DNA of 64,000 bases from Klebsormidium nitens (GCA_000708835.1 DF236959.1:404153-468152); one strand, 5' to 3'. Counted from the first letter of the stretch, positions 12,518 through 24,600 are shown. Made by a program: numbers and translations. The notes: generated by a model not told the origin, from the sequence alone.

Positions 12518-13465
12518 TTGTCCAAAGTCCACTGTCCAGCCATTTCTTCTGCGCTTTCTGGCCTGTCAGACAGAATGCAGGCAAAGCTAGAGTTAATGGA
12601 AAAGCGGACCAAGGAGCTTGAGCTTGCCTGCCCCATCTGCTATGAGCCGATTGTCAGGTATGGACCCAAGGGCTTTGGCAGGGCGGCCGTGGATGCCTCC
12701 CGCTTTGAGTGCCCTCGCTGTAAGCGGAGCTTCTGCGGAAAGCAGGGCTATGCTGACTTGACGGTATTAGAAGGCGCACAGGAGTATGCTGACTTCTTGC
12801 CGCTTGGGACGGAGCTGTTTAGACTTCCCTTAATAAGCTATGTCTATGAGCGAGGCTGGCGTCAAAACTTTGCCCAGTCAGGGTTCCCTGGGGTGGACCA
12901 GGAGTTTGCCTTGGCACAGCGGTACTTAGAAGCAGCAGCAGGCGGGGTGCTCCTGGACGTCAGCTGCGGCAGCGGCCTATTCACACGGCGGTTTGCAGCG
13001 AGCGGGAAGTATTCAGTGGTGGTGGGGTCAGACTTCTCAGAGAGCATGCTGGTGCAGACCAGGGACTTGATTAGTCAAGACAAGACGCTTGAGAGTTCAG
13101 CCAATATTGCGCTTGTCCGGGCAGACGTTGGGCGGCTGCCATTCCCGACAGGCTCCATCGACGGGGTGCATGCAGGCGCCGCCCTCCATTGCTGGCCTTT
13201 GCCGAGCACAGCAGTAGCAGAGATCAGCCGGGTTCTCAAGCCTGGAGGTGTCTTTGTGGCCAGTACTTTTCTAAGTCCAAGCCTACCTTTCTCTCGGGTC
13301 ACCCAACGAAAGATCAGACAGGCACTTCATCGAGTCGGCATTCTGCCGGTTCAACTCCATTTGGAGCCCGAGTTGAGGGAGCTGCTGACAAAATGCGGCT
13401 TTGTTGACTACACACAAAGAACTAACAGGTTGTCTATATGGTTAGCGGCTAGCAAACCGAGGTAG
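12518..13465 (+). CDS. Plastid-type SAM-dependent methyltransferase (class I)
   Basis: A single 315-codon frame matches the plant methyltransferase family represented by Arabidopsis At2g41040 and At1g78140, usually found in plastids. An N-terminal Cys pair region (CPICYEPI, then CPRCKRSF, residues about 39-70) precedes the conserved LISYVYERGWRQNF block. The SAM-binding motif I is LLDVSCGSGLF (about residue 147), followed by VVVGSDFSESML and the family hallmark VHAGAALHCWP. The C-terminal domain is complete. Unlike family members I know, this frame starts only about 38 residues before the first Cys pair and shows no clear transit peptide; an AG acceptor-like site near 12540 would allow an unseen upstream exon. 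It lies inside the WW-family array, between a remnant and copy 3. The intronless body may indicate a retrocopy, but no poly(A) tail is seen. The substrate is unknown. Confidence 0.85.
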   Translation: MSKVHCPAISSALSGLSDRMQAKLELMEKRTKELELACPICYEPIVRYGPKGFGRAAVDASRFECPRCKRSFCGKQGYADLTVLEGAQEYADFLPLGTELFRLPLISYVYERGWRQNFAQSGFPGVDQEFALAQRYLEAAAGGVLLDVSCGSGLFTRRFAASGKYSVVVGSDFSESMLVQTRDLISQDKTLESSANIALVRADVGRLPFPTGSIDGVHAGAALHCWPLPSTAVAEISRVLKPGGVFVASTFLSPSLPFSRVTQRKIRQALHRVGILPVQLHLEPELRELLTKCGFVDYTQRTNRLSIWLAASKPR

Positions 13466-14548
13466 TTAGCATGCATAGGCTGTAAGTTCGTTCTTTATAC
13501 GCGTTGCTGTGCGGGTAGCTGTTCATTCCTACATTTCCGATTCTGGGATCAAGGTTCAAAAATCAACGTTGAAGCTCGCGTATTGATTTCTTCTGATGAG
13601 CGCTGTTATGTGAGGTGAGAGTTCCCTCGGCTTGGTTTAGTTTATTGAGTCTTGAGTGCTTGCTGCTGGAGAAGTAGACCGTCGAGGGGCTCAAAGCATG
13701 TAGTAAGAGGAGTAGGTCCACAGAGTAGAAATCTGCGGTGCTTAGCCTGCACTATTGATGTATGTGCCATGACCCATATGAACTGAAGATTGTTGCTACT
13801 TGCGTTCTCAACTCATTTAGATGCTGGAATCATCTAGCTGGCCCTTTTGTTTGCCCCAACCCGCTCATCCAAGCGGATTGATCCCTCTTCAAGTGCTGGT
13901 GTGCAATCCGCGTCTTGTTGCATATGCATCAAGATTGAATGCATGTTAGATACGAAACCTTTGAAAAATTGGCTTCATAACTAGGCGCCTCAGGCTCTGT
14001 CATCCGATCGAATGCTGAGGATGCACATCCATGCGTGTCACTATCCTTAACAAATTTAATTCAATATGTATATTTGCCCGGCAGCTCGCTATAGTAGCCT
14101 GTGCATACAGCGGAATGAACCTATGCACCTCACACCTGCGTTGACATGACCGATATGCATTAACAGCCGCGCACGCCTTTCGCAACCATAGCTGATCGAG
14201 CGCGGCGCGCCGGCACGTGGGCAATCTTGATACCGTTGAGTCAAAATCATAGAACCTCCGCGGGTTACAAAATGTTATGATGTACCGAGTTAATACATTA
14301 AATCTAATCGATCCATAAAGAGATCGGATATGAAGAAGAGATATAAAGCGCAATAAAACGTTCTTAGAAATATAAGGTAGACTTCCGAAGTTGTAGAAGT
14401 ATACCATGCCAGTGATGTCGATCCAATTAAACGCGCGACATCGCGATCCACAATCATGATTAAATGGTTTGAATTGAACGGCCAGGATCATGCAGCATTC
14501 ATGTGGACTCCTTCATGAAGCATACGGCCGGCAATCTTTTTTCTACAT
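13466..14548. other. Intergenic stretch including an AT-rich block
   Basis: No supported gene. From about 13985 to 14520 the base composition becomes noticeably more AT-rich than its surroundings. A 163-codon frame on the minus strand (14000-14491) has a Cys/Arg/Tyr-rich composition unlike a normal protein. This block directly adjoins the point where copy 3 loses its 3' part. Confidence 0.4.
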
Positions 14549-15919
14549 CTAATCTGCAGGGCGGCAAAGTGCCAGCGAGACACGCCGAGACATGGGAGGT
14601 GCTAAGGAGCAAGACGAAGAACAGCTAGAAAGATGGCAGCCGCTGGGGAAGAGCAACCTAAGAAAGCTGCGTAGAAGAAGAGGACCGTCGGGCCCGCGCC
14701 TAGTTGCGCCGGTACTTTGCCCCCAAGAAAAGCGCACGAGCACCACCGAACTGTTTACGAATCGGCTCCAGTATAGCGGGGCCGTCACGAGTACGTGGCT
14801 GGAAAACTCCCCTGAGCTGCTGAAGGAGGCCGTCAAAGTCAGGCTTAGACTGACAATAAGACCGGGGGAAGCACCCGGAAATCTGACGATGACCCGGGGA
14901 GTGAGGGCGGGGGAGCCCATTGGACGGTTTGGGTGACCGACTTATAGGAGCAGGCACGGTTCGTTTTGTGTCGGAAAGCGCGTGCCAGTCGGGGGGAGGC
15001 CTCGGGCTCCGGACCAGCAGTCTGCTAACCTCAGCCGTAGCTTCTTTGAATGCCCGCAGCGCCTCAGATCCGAAGCAAACGGCGCACGCAGACAGCACTC
15101 TGTGGAGGAAAACGGCATGAGCCAGGGTCCCAGGGGCAAGCGTGCAGGCCTCAGAGGCGGGAAGACTCTGCACGAAGGGGCAAATAAACCGACTTCTAGG
15201 GTCACGGTCTCTGGGGGAGTATGAACGAATAGTGGGGGAGGGGCTGCTCGGGGGATCCCCCCCGGGGTCTTCTGGATTTAGATCCGGGCCTGGGCTTGTC
15301 TCCCCTGCTTTGACTTTCCCCTCTCAGTCGTTTGATACCCCCCTCCTCTAGTTTCTGCGGCCCTTATCTTTCCCCGGCTGAGCCCCCCCAAGGGCAGGTG
15401 TTCCCTTCCTGTAGCGCCAATACGTGATCCCGGTGCGTCTTTCTTAAAACTCATCGAGAGAGGTGCACCTGTGACCATTGCCCCCGAAACCAACAAGTAC
15501 GGTCGAGCGTGTAAGCAGCTTAGACGCGACGGCTGCTTCGGGAAGGAACTTTCGCTGTAATATTAATATGGCCACTTCCAGGCTGGACGTCTTGCGGGGG
15601 AAGTAGGAAAAGGCCAAGTACAGGCCCTCTTTGTGTTCCTCGAGAGCAAGTTTTTGGGCAATGCGAAACCCTGAAGCTCTGTCCCCAGGAGATGAAAGTG
15701 TCCCGTGCCACTCCTTTGACGAAAGGAACTCCCTCTGCTTTGACAGAGACCTGCACCCTCAGAAATTAGATTCCGCAATAAAGCTGTCTTAGTCCTAAAC
15801 GCTGGCGCTGCTGACATGCCTGACGTCACGCCACTCTTCCAGATGAATCCATACAAGCGTCGGAAAAAGATCCTAATGAAGCGCCCGCACTCCGAGTCCT
15901 TTCCAGCAGTGGCGCGCAA
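14549..15919 (-). pseudogene. WW-domain multi-pass membrane protein, copy 3 (truncated, multiple frameshifts)
   Basis: Pieces of the family protein appear in order in at least three frames. These are an N-terminal leader (15919-15563), the membrane segment and start of the WW domain (PPPDWHALSDT, about 15000), the WW end (VQWAPPPS, about 14915), and the following hydrophobic segments (14920-14549). The WW domain itself is disrupted in the middle. The last third, including the Ala run and LDKKLL/FDRML motif, is missing; homology stops at about 14550 next to an AT-rich block. This is clearly a pseudogene. Confidence 0.8.
15821..15828. promoter_or_regulatory. TGACGTCA palindrome in copy 3 leader region
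   Basis: A perfect bZIP-type core within the 5' part of the copy 3 pseudogene. A second one lies at 16008-16015. Confidence 0.25.
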
Positions 15920-16007
15920 GTACTGGCGCGGTTGCGTAGCCTTCTCTTCTACAACAATCTTACGTCTTCTGCAAGCAAGCCAGCAGGATGTGACAATCGA
16001 GGAAAGA

Positions 16008-16015
16008 TGACGTCA
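16008..16015. promoter_or_regulatory. TGACGTCA palindrome upstream of copy 3
   Basis: It sits in a CAGGATGTGACAA context that also precedes the element upstream of copy 2, so the two are probably duplicated counterparts. Confidence 0.3.
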
Positions 16016-16259
16016 GCAACGACGCACGGTGACGGTCCTTATCTTGGCGGTCTTCTTATATGAAACTCAGCTTCACTTGCGAATCTTTATTCTGCAACCG
16101 CACTGCTTGTGAAGGCGTCCGGTCAGGATGTAGCCTCTTCTGAGCGCGTTAACGCTCTGAATCAGCATCGTTGGGCTTGTCAGACCTAACGGTTCTCTGC
16201 CAAAACAATGCAGAACAGCTCAGGGCTAGCAAGAGGGATCCTTCCTGAAGGGCAAACGG

Positions 16260-16302
16260 ATTACTTGCAGCCATTGCTAGCGTCAGATTGGCTGCAAGTA
16301 AT
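16260..16302. repeat. Short inverted repeat
   Basis: GATTACTTGCAGCCATTG at about 16259 and TTGGCTGCAAGTAATAAAG at about 16288 form arms of roughly 13 bp around a loop of about 15 bp. The function is unknown; it could be a chance hairpin or a mobile-element footprint. Confidence 0.45.
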
Positions 16303-17349
16303 AAAGATTCTTCTGCTCAAACGTACGAAGTGAAGGATCGCGGATACTGCCCATACGCACTTGCATCAGCTGCCTGCTCATATTACCTGGCACGACCAGT
16401 CATCTAGCCTGTTTACTGTAAACTTATCTTCTTTCTGGATCTTACAACCTCCATACAAGCGCAGTGACTTCGCTTCATGCACCTGGGTAAGCAGGCGCGC
16501 AGCGAGAAGAGCAGCGTCTATCCAAGTAGAGTCAAATCTTGCAATCGAGTGACCACTTGAAGTCTTCACCTGTCGCCTCGTCTTACATGTAATCCAGACT
16601 TACAATCTCTGGCCCCTGATCTCGCACGTCCACTGGTTCTCGTTTGCAATGCCATGGACTCGGTCATTCTATCACAAGATCTCGACGTCATTAAGATAAT
16701 TCTCGATTACCTTTTGACAGCGCAGGAGACGGGTTAAGTCAAGGTCACAGACAAGGGTTGCAGCGTGCATTCAGGTTGAGTCCAGCCACGCAGTACTGCT
16801 CCTTCTTTCCCGGCTTTGTCGGAAGCTGCGTCACTTCGAACCATACAGTCGACTTTTCGTGTCCATCAAGCCTCTTTGAATGAGATGATCAGGCAATGGA
16901 AATGTGTCATTCGCTATTGCAAAGCCGATTGTAACGGTGCTTTTCAACGAAGTGTCTCTGTTGCGCCCGAAACTAGCATGCTCAACACGTACAGTTTTGC
17001 ATTTTCAGAGACGACAATCGGAAGACTGCGCTTCCGTTACGCAGGAACGGATCATTCAAGCCTGTCGAGGTAATTGAAGCGCCCGCCTTCGACGTGCCAA
17101 GACTCGATATTTACTCCAGCGTCCTCAGTCCTAACGGCCTTCGAGGTCGTGAAGACGCTTTCAAAATCAGAGACATCGAGATGAGAATTTCTCGTATTTG
17201 TGGTTTGACCCACTGTTCACAACGATGTGGGAGTCAGGAAGACCTCACGCCATTCGTACTAGCGTCCACTTTTGATCAATTAAGGAGTTACGTCCATTCT
17301 CATGACTCGAACGTACAGAATGTAAGCCCGCCACATGCCTGATTGTAAT

Positions 17350-20300
17350 TTCACTTGTCCAGAAGTCTTACTCTCGTTAGGGATCCGGCAAGGAACTCGA
17401 CCGTTCTAGTTGGATTAGCAACTTCTTGACAGAGCCCATCGTCTTCTATTCTGTACTGTCAGATGTATCTACCTAAAGCAGTTAGTCTTTCACTTCCACC
17501 AGCATCCTGTCAAAGTCTGCAAGCAGCTTCTTGTCTAGGTTCTCAACCTCCGCCCCTTCTAGCTCCTTCTTCTTCTCCTCCAAAGCGTCCTCGTACGCCG
17601 CCCTCTGTCTTTCAAACAGGAATCCGACAACCGAGACGCACGCACTAATCTGCACCGGCCTGGAAGAAAGCACCAGGGTGTTGAACGTGCCCGATGCTAA
17701 GCCCTGGGGATTGGCCGCGGCCGCGGCCGCGAGCAGCCGCGCCAGGGGGAGGATCATCGGCGCCGCGTACAGGAACGCTCTCCAGGAAGACGTCAAGAGT
17801 TCCCACCGGGGCACTGGCGCCTGGAGGGGAACTCTATAGAATAGCGGGAGAAGCGCCACTCGGGCATAGTCCAGTCTGAGGGCGTAGGGGTGGAGCCTCC
17901 AACTGAGGGCGGGGCAAAGAGCGACTAGGAGTCGCGAGAAACACGCGCAGTTCCAGAATAGTCGGCAACTAGGCAGGCGGGCTTTGGCAGCCCGGTGGAT
18001 TGTCCCGAGGGAGGAGCCCAGCGCGGGAAATACGTTGATGAGGAGGGCAACGCAGAGGGCTGACTCGAACCGGGCAGCCAGAACTCCCCCGAGGTACGAA
18101 GGCCGAGAACCAAGCGCAAGAACGACGAACGGCAGCGGTTGCGGGAGCGCGAGGAAAGCTGCCGTCAGGAAGAAACTCGTCCCCACACCTAGTTGTTTCG
18201 CCCCGTAGACAGCGCTCGTGCACCAGAAGAGCGTTACGACTGTGCTCCAGTACAGCCCGACTGTTACGAGTGCCTGGAGAATCCCCCCGAGCTGCTGAAG
18301 AAGGCCGTTGCAAAACAGGGTTAAAGTTCTGGTTAACCCGGGGGAGGCGCCGGGAGGTTTGAAGGTAACCGGGAGCGAGGGCGGGGGATCCCACTGGACG
18401 GTTTTGGTCACCGAGTTGCAGAAATAAACCCGGTTTGTTTTGGGGTCAAGGAGCGTGTGCCAGTCGGGGGGGAGCCCCGGGTCTCGCTGGAGCAGCTGGC
18501 CCGACATGCGAGAATCCTTTTCAAATGCTAGCAGCGTGTATCCGGCGAAAAGGAGGGCGAAAATAGAGGCCAAGCCCTGGACGACAATCACATCACCGAG
18601 GGTGACGGCAGCAGGTATCACACCGGGGAAGAATGCGCAAACGGAAATTGCCAGAGTGGCAGTGCAAGCTGACAACGCCAAGGAACGGCCTGAAGGACCC
18701 GGCAAGCGAACTTTAAGGACAGGCCGCTCGGTTTCTTGTCGTGGGCTGTCGTCTCCTGATTCTGACGTCTCGCCAGAGCTCCTACTCCCGCCCGCTCTAG
18801 TTCCCCTTGCTTTACGTTCCCCAGCTGGAAGAGTCTTCCACGCTCTAGTTCCTCCAGCTAGGCTCCCTCTCCCCCGGATGCACTTCCCCGGGCTGTCTTT
18901 GCACAGTGTCGCGTTAGCAGCTGAAGCCGGTTCACTGTTCCCCCGGCCAGTCTGTGGGAGAGCGCCAAATGCTTTCAGAACCGTGCAGCGCAAACGGCGG
19001 TCTGTAGAGAGGCATGGTGCCCTGTGTCTTGGACCAGGAGAACCGCCCACTGACGGCTGATAACAATTGTTGCGGAACAAGGACGGATGATGAAAGGGCG
19101 GGCCCTTCTCTGTCAACTGTCGTGGCTCCCGATTCGAGGTGGTAGACAATGCGAAAGCTTCCAGAAGGCCTCTCCCAACAACAAGAGACGCACCGGTCAG
19201 CATTGTATTTCTACTTTGACTAAAAGGTAAGGAACTTTACCATTGGAAACAAGCAACTATGAACAAGCTAAGGCGATCCCAGGCTGACAACCATTCTGGC
19301 TGATGATGAATCTGTGATACTGCAAGCTGCAGCTGGTGTCTGCCTAAATTTCATAGCACCCTCCTCTTCGCCCTACCTTTTAGCTTAGTAGCTTGCTATG
19401 TTCATTCCTCAAGCGATGGCCATACCTCGCCTGCTTTGCTTCGCGCATCGCCGTGCGTGCAAAGTAAGACTACTGCCCGTCGCGCCTGGCCTGCTTTCGA
19501 CAAAATATGAGCGCCCAATGTGACGGCCGGCTCCCCTCCAGCCCGGGTTCGCACCGCGACAGGGTTTGAGGGTTTTGTAGATTAAGACGTCACTCCTCCG
19601 GATCGGATCCCGGTCACTGAACTTGAGCTTCGTGCGGCCGCGGCACTCGTTGGCCCGCGGCGCTCGCTGGCCCGCCTGTGGCCAAGAATACTCATGACAA
19701 CTGCCAATTGAATGAAGCGAAATATGAATGGCATAGCCGGAAGCACTTGTGGTTCCCAAGATAGCGAGTCCGGCTGAACGTGATTGCATGAGGGCTTGAA
19801 ATTCTGGAGGCACATGATCCGCTTTCCACAGTGACAGTCATTCTCACAGAGGCTATCTTCCTTTGTTGCCAGTCATGCATGGTACGTTCATTTCATGTGC
19901 AGCGCCGGGTAGAAGAACGTCATTATAGATGCAGGCAATGATCAAGAATCGCATGCTGAACGGATCCGTACCGTGGGCATTTGAATGAGGAACGAAATGT
20001 AGACAATGTGTATATTTGACTATTCGATCCGGCCGCGGGCGTGTGGTGCCGGTCGGTAAATCGGTGATGCAGTGTGTAGGAGCGTGCCAATTCCGATTTG
20101 CTCAGGCCGAGTTAACATCGATGATATCAGAGTGCAATCGCTTAAGTTTGAAGTTTCATATATAGGACGGTCGACTGTGGACAGGCGTTTCCGAAGTACT
20201 TCATCATGCAGACACATTCTGTCCTGAAATATGCTTAATGACTCCTCCATGGATAATATCACCCAGTTGTCATGCACATGGATGACAAGTGACAGACCGT

Positions 20301-21210
20301 CGCTTGGAGGAGCCTGTTGATCGTAAGAAGATGCGCATCAACATTACAAAGATGGAGTGCAGGTGACAGACCAGAGGACCTAGACCTGTACTTGTAGCTT
20401 AGCACACGTGATGAGCTCTCAGGTGCCCCCAAGAAAGATTTACTCAAGCGTTCATATTGACTATTCCGACACTGGTATAGCGAAAGCACAGCTTTTTTGG
20501 TCCATTGAAGGACATTCACGTAATGTGCTGCGAAGTGGTCAATTGTTCATGTGACTTGGCTTGTTCACGTCACCTGTAAAGAAGGTCTAATCATCTGGTT
20601 GTTTACTTCTGCAATTCTTGAATGCCTGTCAGGTCTACTTCATTTGGGTAACGGCGGCGGGACCCTGGCGCTGATCTCGACCAATGCTGCTCTAATATTC
20701 AGAGCGCATCTATGCGAGTATTGTGTGCTTCGTGAACAATTCTTAGGACATCGATAGAACCATGGAAGCATCAAGGAAGATCTTAGAGCTGCCGCAAGCG
20801 CTTGCCACGTGACGCTCTGATATCGCCCATCAGGAATCACTTGACGTCATCTCCTTGGCCCGTAATGACTAGCTCCGAGTTGGAATGACCGCAAAGGAAG
20901 ACGTCCGTCACCTGCAAATTAACACGTCCACACTCGAGTTTCGACAGGTGAACTCCTCTTATCCGAACAATGTACTGAAAAACCCTAGCAGGACACTCTA
21001 AACAATTCTAAATCTGCTCATTCCGCTCAACGCCCACGGCCAGACTGCTGACGTCGCAGCGCAACCGTGAAGTAGACAACATCCCAAGCGGACACAGTTG
21101 CCTATAGCTTCGCCGCTACCCGCACCAGCTCGGCTCAAACAGCCTCACAAGCCCAGCGTTCGCACCGCTGACGTCAGTACGGGCGCTGCTACATATATGC
21201 TTTGATGAAG
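17350..21210. repeat. Segmental duplication unit A
   Basis: This segment is collinear with 21670-25610. The shared region covers the 3' flank (GGATCCGGCAAGG block), the whole WW gene, and about 2 kb of 5' flank. Conserved blocks in the 5' flank include 20513-20580, 20755-20905 and 21015-21130. The ends were judged by eye. Confidence 0.8.
17482..19203 (-). CDS. WW-domain multi-pass membrane protein, copy 4 (intact)
   Basis: This is an uninterrupted 573-codon frame. Residues 1-165 are Ser/Arg/Gly-rich and could be a plastid or mitochondrial leader plus linker. Hydrophobic segments lie at about 173-195 and 204-225. The WW domain follows at about 243-276, with PPDWHTL (W248), NRVYFCN and VQWDPPP (W271). 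At least four more hydrophobic stretches come next, with a conserved VPRWELL element and an Ala run coded by GC-rich sequence. A charged tail (EEKKKELEGAEVENLDKKLL) ends with FDRMLVEVKD. WW domains generally bind proline-rich ligands; one between membrane segments is unusual. I recognise no characterised family. It is the only open member of the array and the most likely functional copy besides 38568-40367. Confidence 0.8.
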   Translation of the reverse strand: MLTGASLVVGRGLLEAFALSTTSNREPRQLTEKGPPFHHPSLFRNNCYQPSVGGSPGPRHRAPCLSTDRRLRCTVLKAFGALPQTGRGNSEPASAANATLCKDSPGKCIRGRGSLAGGTRAWKTLPAGERKARGTRAGGSRSSGETSESGDDSPRQETERPVLKVRLPGPSGRSLALSACTATLAISVCAFFPGVIPAAVTLGDVIVVQGLASIFALLFAGYTLLAFEKDSRMSGQLLQRDPGLPPDWHTLLDPKTNRVYFCNSVTKTVQWDPPPSLPVTFKPPGASPGLTRTLTLFCNGLLQQLGGILQALVTVGLYWSTVVTLFWCTSAVYGAKQLGVGTSFFLTAAFLALPQPLPFVVLALGSRPSYLGGVLAARFESALCVALLINVFPALGSSLGTIHRAAKARLPSCRLFWNCACFSRLLVALCPALSWRLHPYALRLDYARVALLPLFYRVPLQAPVPRWELLTSSWRAFLYAAPMILPLARLLAAAAAANPQGLASGTFNTLVLSSRPVQISACVSVVGFLFERQRAAYEDALEEKKKELEGAEVENLDKKLLADFDRMLVEVKD

Positions 21211-21669
21211 ACGGAACGGTGGGTCTTTTGTCGTACTCCCTGTAAAATGAGACTCCCGTACACGTTCGAAATGTATGGAGTCGCGCGTTTGTACTAACAA
21301 GTGTCATGAGTAATACTGAAATAGTGGTAGCATAGATTTCAATCCCAATTAGGATTGACCCGTGCTCAAGATGTCTTAGCGGACCAAAGAATTCTGTTCA
21401 TGCTTTTCGCAAAATCCTGCTCCTAAAACATTTCATAACGAGCAACCTCTGCGATTGAAAGTTCCGACCAAGAAAACAAATTCGGCGCACGGGCTGTACG
21501 GCTAGTCATGTCCTTTATCTTTAAGCAGGCAGCTGTTGCAACGTACATCATGGACAACAGAGTAGAGTCTTGACTCATTGAAAACATTTGAGCTGGTGCA
21601 CCGTTCTTATTTGAAACCATTCTACGTTACGTTCATTCTCTTGACTTGGAATCGTATGAATTTTATGAC

Positions 21670-24600
21670 TGTTTACTTTCCAGACGCCTTAATCTTTCTG
21701 GGGATCCGGCAAGGGGCTCGACCGTTCCAGTTGGATTAGCAACTCCGTGACAGAGCCCATCGTCTTCTAATCTGTACTGTCAGATGTATCTACCTAAAGC
21801 AGTTAGTCTTTCACTTCCACCAGCATCCTGTCAAAGTCCGCAAGCAGCTTCTTGTCTAGGTTCTCAACCTCCGCTCTCTCTAGTTCCTTCTTCTTCTCCT
21901 CCAAAGCGACCTCGTACGCTTTCCTCTGTCTGTCGAACAGAAACCCGACAACCGAAACGCACGCACTCATTTGCACCGGCCTGGAATGAAGCACCAAGCC
22001 ATAGAGCGTGCCCGGCGCTAAGCCCTGGGGATTGGCCGCGGCCGCGGCCGCGAGCAGCCGCGCGAGGGGAAGGACCATCGGCGCCGCGTACAGGAGCGCT
22101 CTCCAGGAAAACGTCAAGAGTTCCCACCGGGGCACTGGCGCCTGGAGGGGAACCCTAGAGAGTAGCGGGAGAAGCGCCACCCGGGCGTAGTCCAGTCTGA
22201 GGGCGTAGGGATGGAGCCTCCAACTCAGGGCGGGGCAGAGAGCGACTAGGAGTCGCGAGAAGCACGCGCAGTTCCAGGGAAGACGGCAACTAGGCAGGCG
22301 TGCTTTGGCAGCCCGGTCGATTGTTGCGAGGGTGGAGCATAGCCCGGAGAGAACGCTAATGAGGAGGGTAACGCAAAGAGCTGACTCGAACCGGGCGGCC
22401 AGAGTTCCCCCAATGACAGAAGGCCGCAAACTGAGCGCAAGGACGACTAAAGGCAGCGGTTGGGGAAGCGCGAGGAAAGCCGCCGCGAGGAAGAAACTCG
22501 TCCCCATACCTAGTTGCTTCGCCCCGTAGACAGCGCTCGTGCACCAGAAGAGCGTTGCGACTGTGCTCCAGTACAGCCCGACTGTCACGAGTGCCTGGAG
22601 AATCCCCCCGAGCTGCTGAAGAAGGCCGTTGCAGAACAGGCTTATAGTTACAACCAGACCGGGGGAGGCGCCGGGAGATTTGAGAGTGACCAGAAGAGAG
22701 GCGGGGGATCCCACTGGACGGTGTTGCTGACGGAGTTGTAGAAATAAACCCGGTTTGTTTTGCGGTCAAAGAGCGTGTGCCAGTCGGGGGGAAGCGCCGG
22801 GTCCCGTTCTAGCAGCTGGCCCGACATTCGAGAATCCTTTTCAAACGCTAGCAGCGTGTATTCGGCCGAAAAGTAGGCCAAAAGAGAGGCCAAGCCTTGG
22901 ACGGCAATCGCATAATTGAGGGTGGCGGCGGCGGGTTTCACAGCGGGGAAGAACGCGCAAACGAGGAGTGCCAAACTGGCAGTGCAAGCGGACAACGCCA
23001 GGGAACCGCCTGAAGGACCCGGCAAGCGAACCTTAAGGATAGGCCGCTCGGTCTGTTCTCCCGGGCTGTCGTCTCCTAAGCTCGACGTCTTGCTAGAGCT
23101 ACTCTCTAGTTCCCCCTGCTTTCCTTGCCCCAGCTGGGCGCTTCTTCCACGCTTTAGTTCCCCCAGCTAGGCTCCTTCCCCACTGGGTGCAGTTTCCCGG
23201 GCTGTTTTTGCCGAGAGTCGCGTAAGCAGCTGAGCCCGGTTCATAGGCCCCCCGGGCAGTCTGTGGCAGAGCGTCAAACACATTCGAAGCCTTGCAGCCC
23301 AAACGGCGATCAGTAGAGATTGTAGAGAGGCAAAGTGACTGACGTCTCGTGGGAGCAACAAAAGCGCCCACTGACAGCTGATGGGCTGTTCTGCGAATGA
23401 AGGAAGGGTTACTGAAGGGTGAGCTCTTCTCTGCCGCCAGCCGTGCCTTCCAACTTGAGGTGGTAGGCAGTGCAAAAGCTCCCAGAAAGCCCCTCCCAAC
23501 CAGAAGGGACGCACCGGTCAGCATTGTACTGATCCTAGGTCACTACAAGTAAAAAGTCTTCGCTTTTCGAAAGCACACCACTTTTGATGGGCTAAGGCGA
23601 GCAGAGGCTGGCACCCATTCTGACCTGTTATGAAACTGCGACACTGCAAACCGCTGGTGTCTGCCTAGATATGCTAGCACACTCCTCTTCCCCCTTCCTT
23701 TTAGCTTGCTGGATTCCTGCTGGATTCATCACTCATTGGATGCCCATACCTCGCCTGCCTTTCCTTGCGCCTCGCCGTGCGTGCAAACCACTGCCCTTCG
23801 CGCCTGCTTCCGTCAAAAGGCGAGCGCCTGGCGGCCTGCCGGCCTAGTGAACCTACCTAGGCCGCCTGACTCGGGCGGCGGCACATTTTGCAAAGACGCT
23901 GAGGCCTGAGCTAGCTACGTACATGGCGGCTCCCCTGCCCGGGTTCGCAACGCGACAGGGTTTAAGGGTTTGGTAGGTGACGTTACTCCTCCGGATTCCG
24001 GTGAACTTCGTGCGGCCGCGGGCCCGCGGCGGTGATTGGCCCGCGTGGCCGAAAATATGATTCTGACAAAGTGCCAATTTTATTCGGTTATACGGGGCAG
24101 TGCGGAAAGCATTGATTCACCAGTTGTGTTCTCAAGATAGCAAGTGGATGACTGACTGCATGAGGGCACAGTGAGGTTTGAGGCACATATTCCTCTTTCC
24201 ACTGACTGTGAACAACATCCGCACAGAGGCCACGTTCCATTATTGCAAGTCATGGTACGTATACGTGCATACTATCCTAGCAGAATAAGAGAATTCCGAC
24301 ATCACGTAAGGATCGACGTCTGATCGCAGTTGCCGTGCAATCCATACTTCAGGCATGAACCTGTCAGAACGAAGTGTATAAACAATGTATGCAAATCGCA
24401 CAAACACTTCGCGCTACAAATTTGCTCACGGCTTTGGCAGCTCGCGGCGGTGGCATGCCTGGCTGAGTATGTTAATTGATAGCAGTGCGTAGGCGTCAAT
24501 ATCCGACATTGCCTAAACAGGGCTACTTTTGAGTCAACATTGTGCTAGCTGATCAATTGCTCATGCATGAAGTCTCACAAAGGACGCTTCATTATAGTGC

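Larger units (their letters stand above)
15920..17349. other. Intergenic stretch between copies 3 and 4
   Basis: No supported gene. The first part resembles the region upstream of copy 2 (10740-11040). A short dyad-like repeat of TTACTTGCAGCCA and TGGCTGCAAGTAA flanks CTAGCGTCAGA near 16260-16300. Confidence 0.4.

Noticed and set aside
14000-14491. 163-codon minus-strand frame
   Set aside because: Cys/Arg/Tyr-rich composition in an AT-rich block, no family match and no splice context; treated as noncoding.
18440-19060. 206-codon plus-strand frame opposite WW copy 4
   Set aside because: It is the antisense shadow of a GC-rich coding region; similar shadows occur opposite the other copies and show no family signature.
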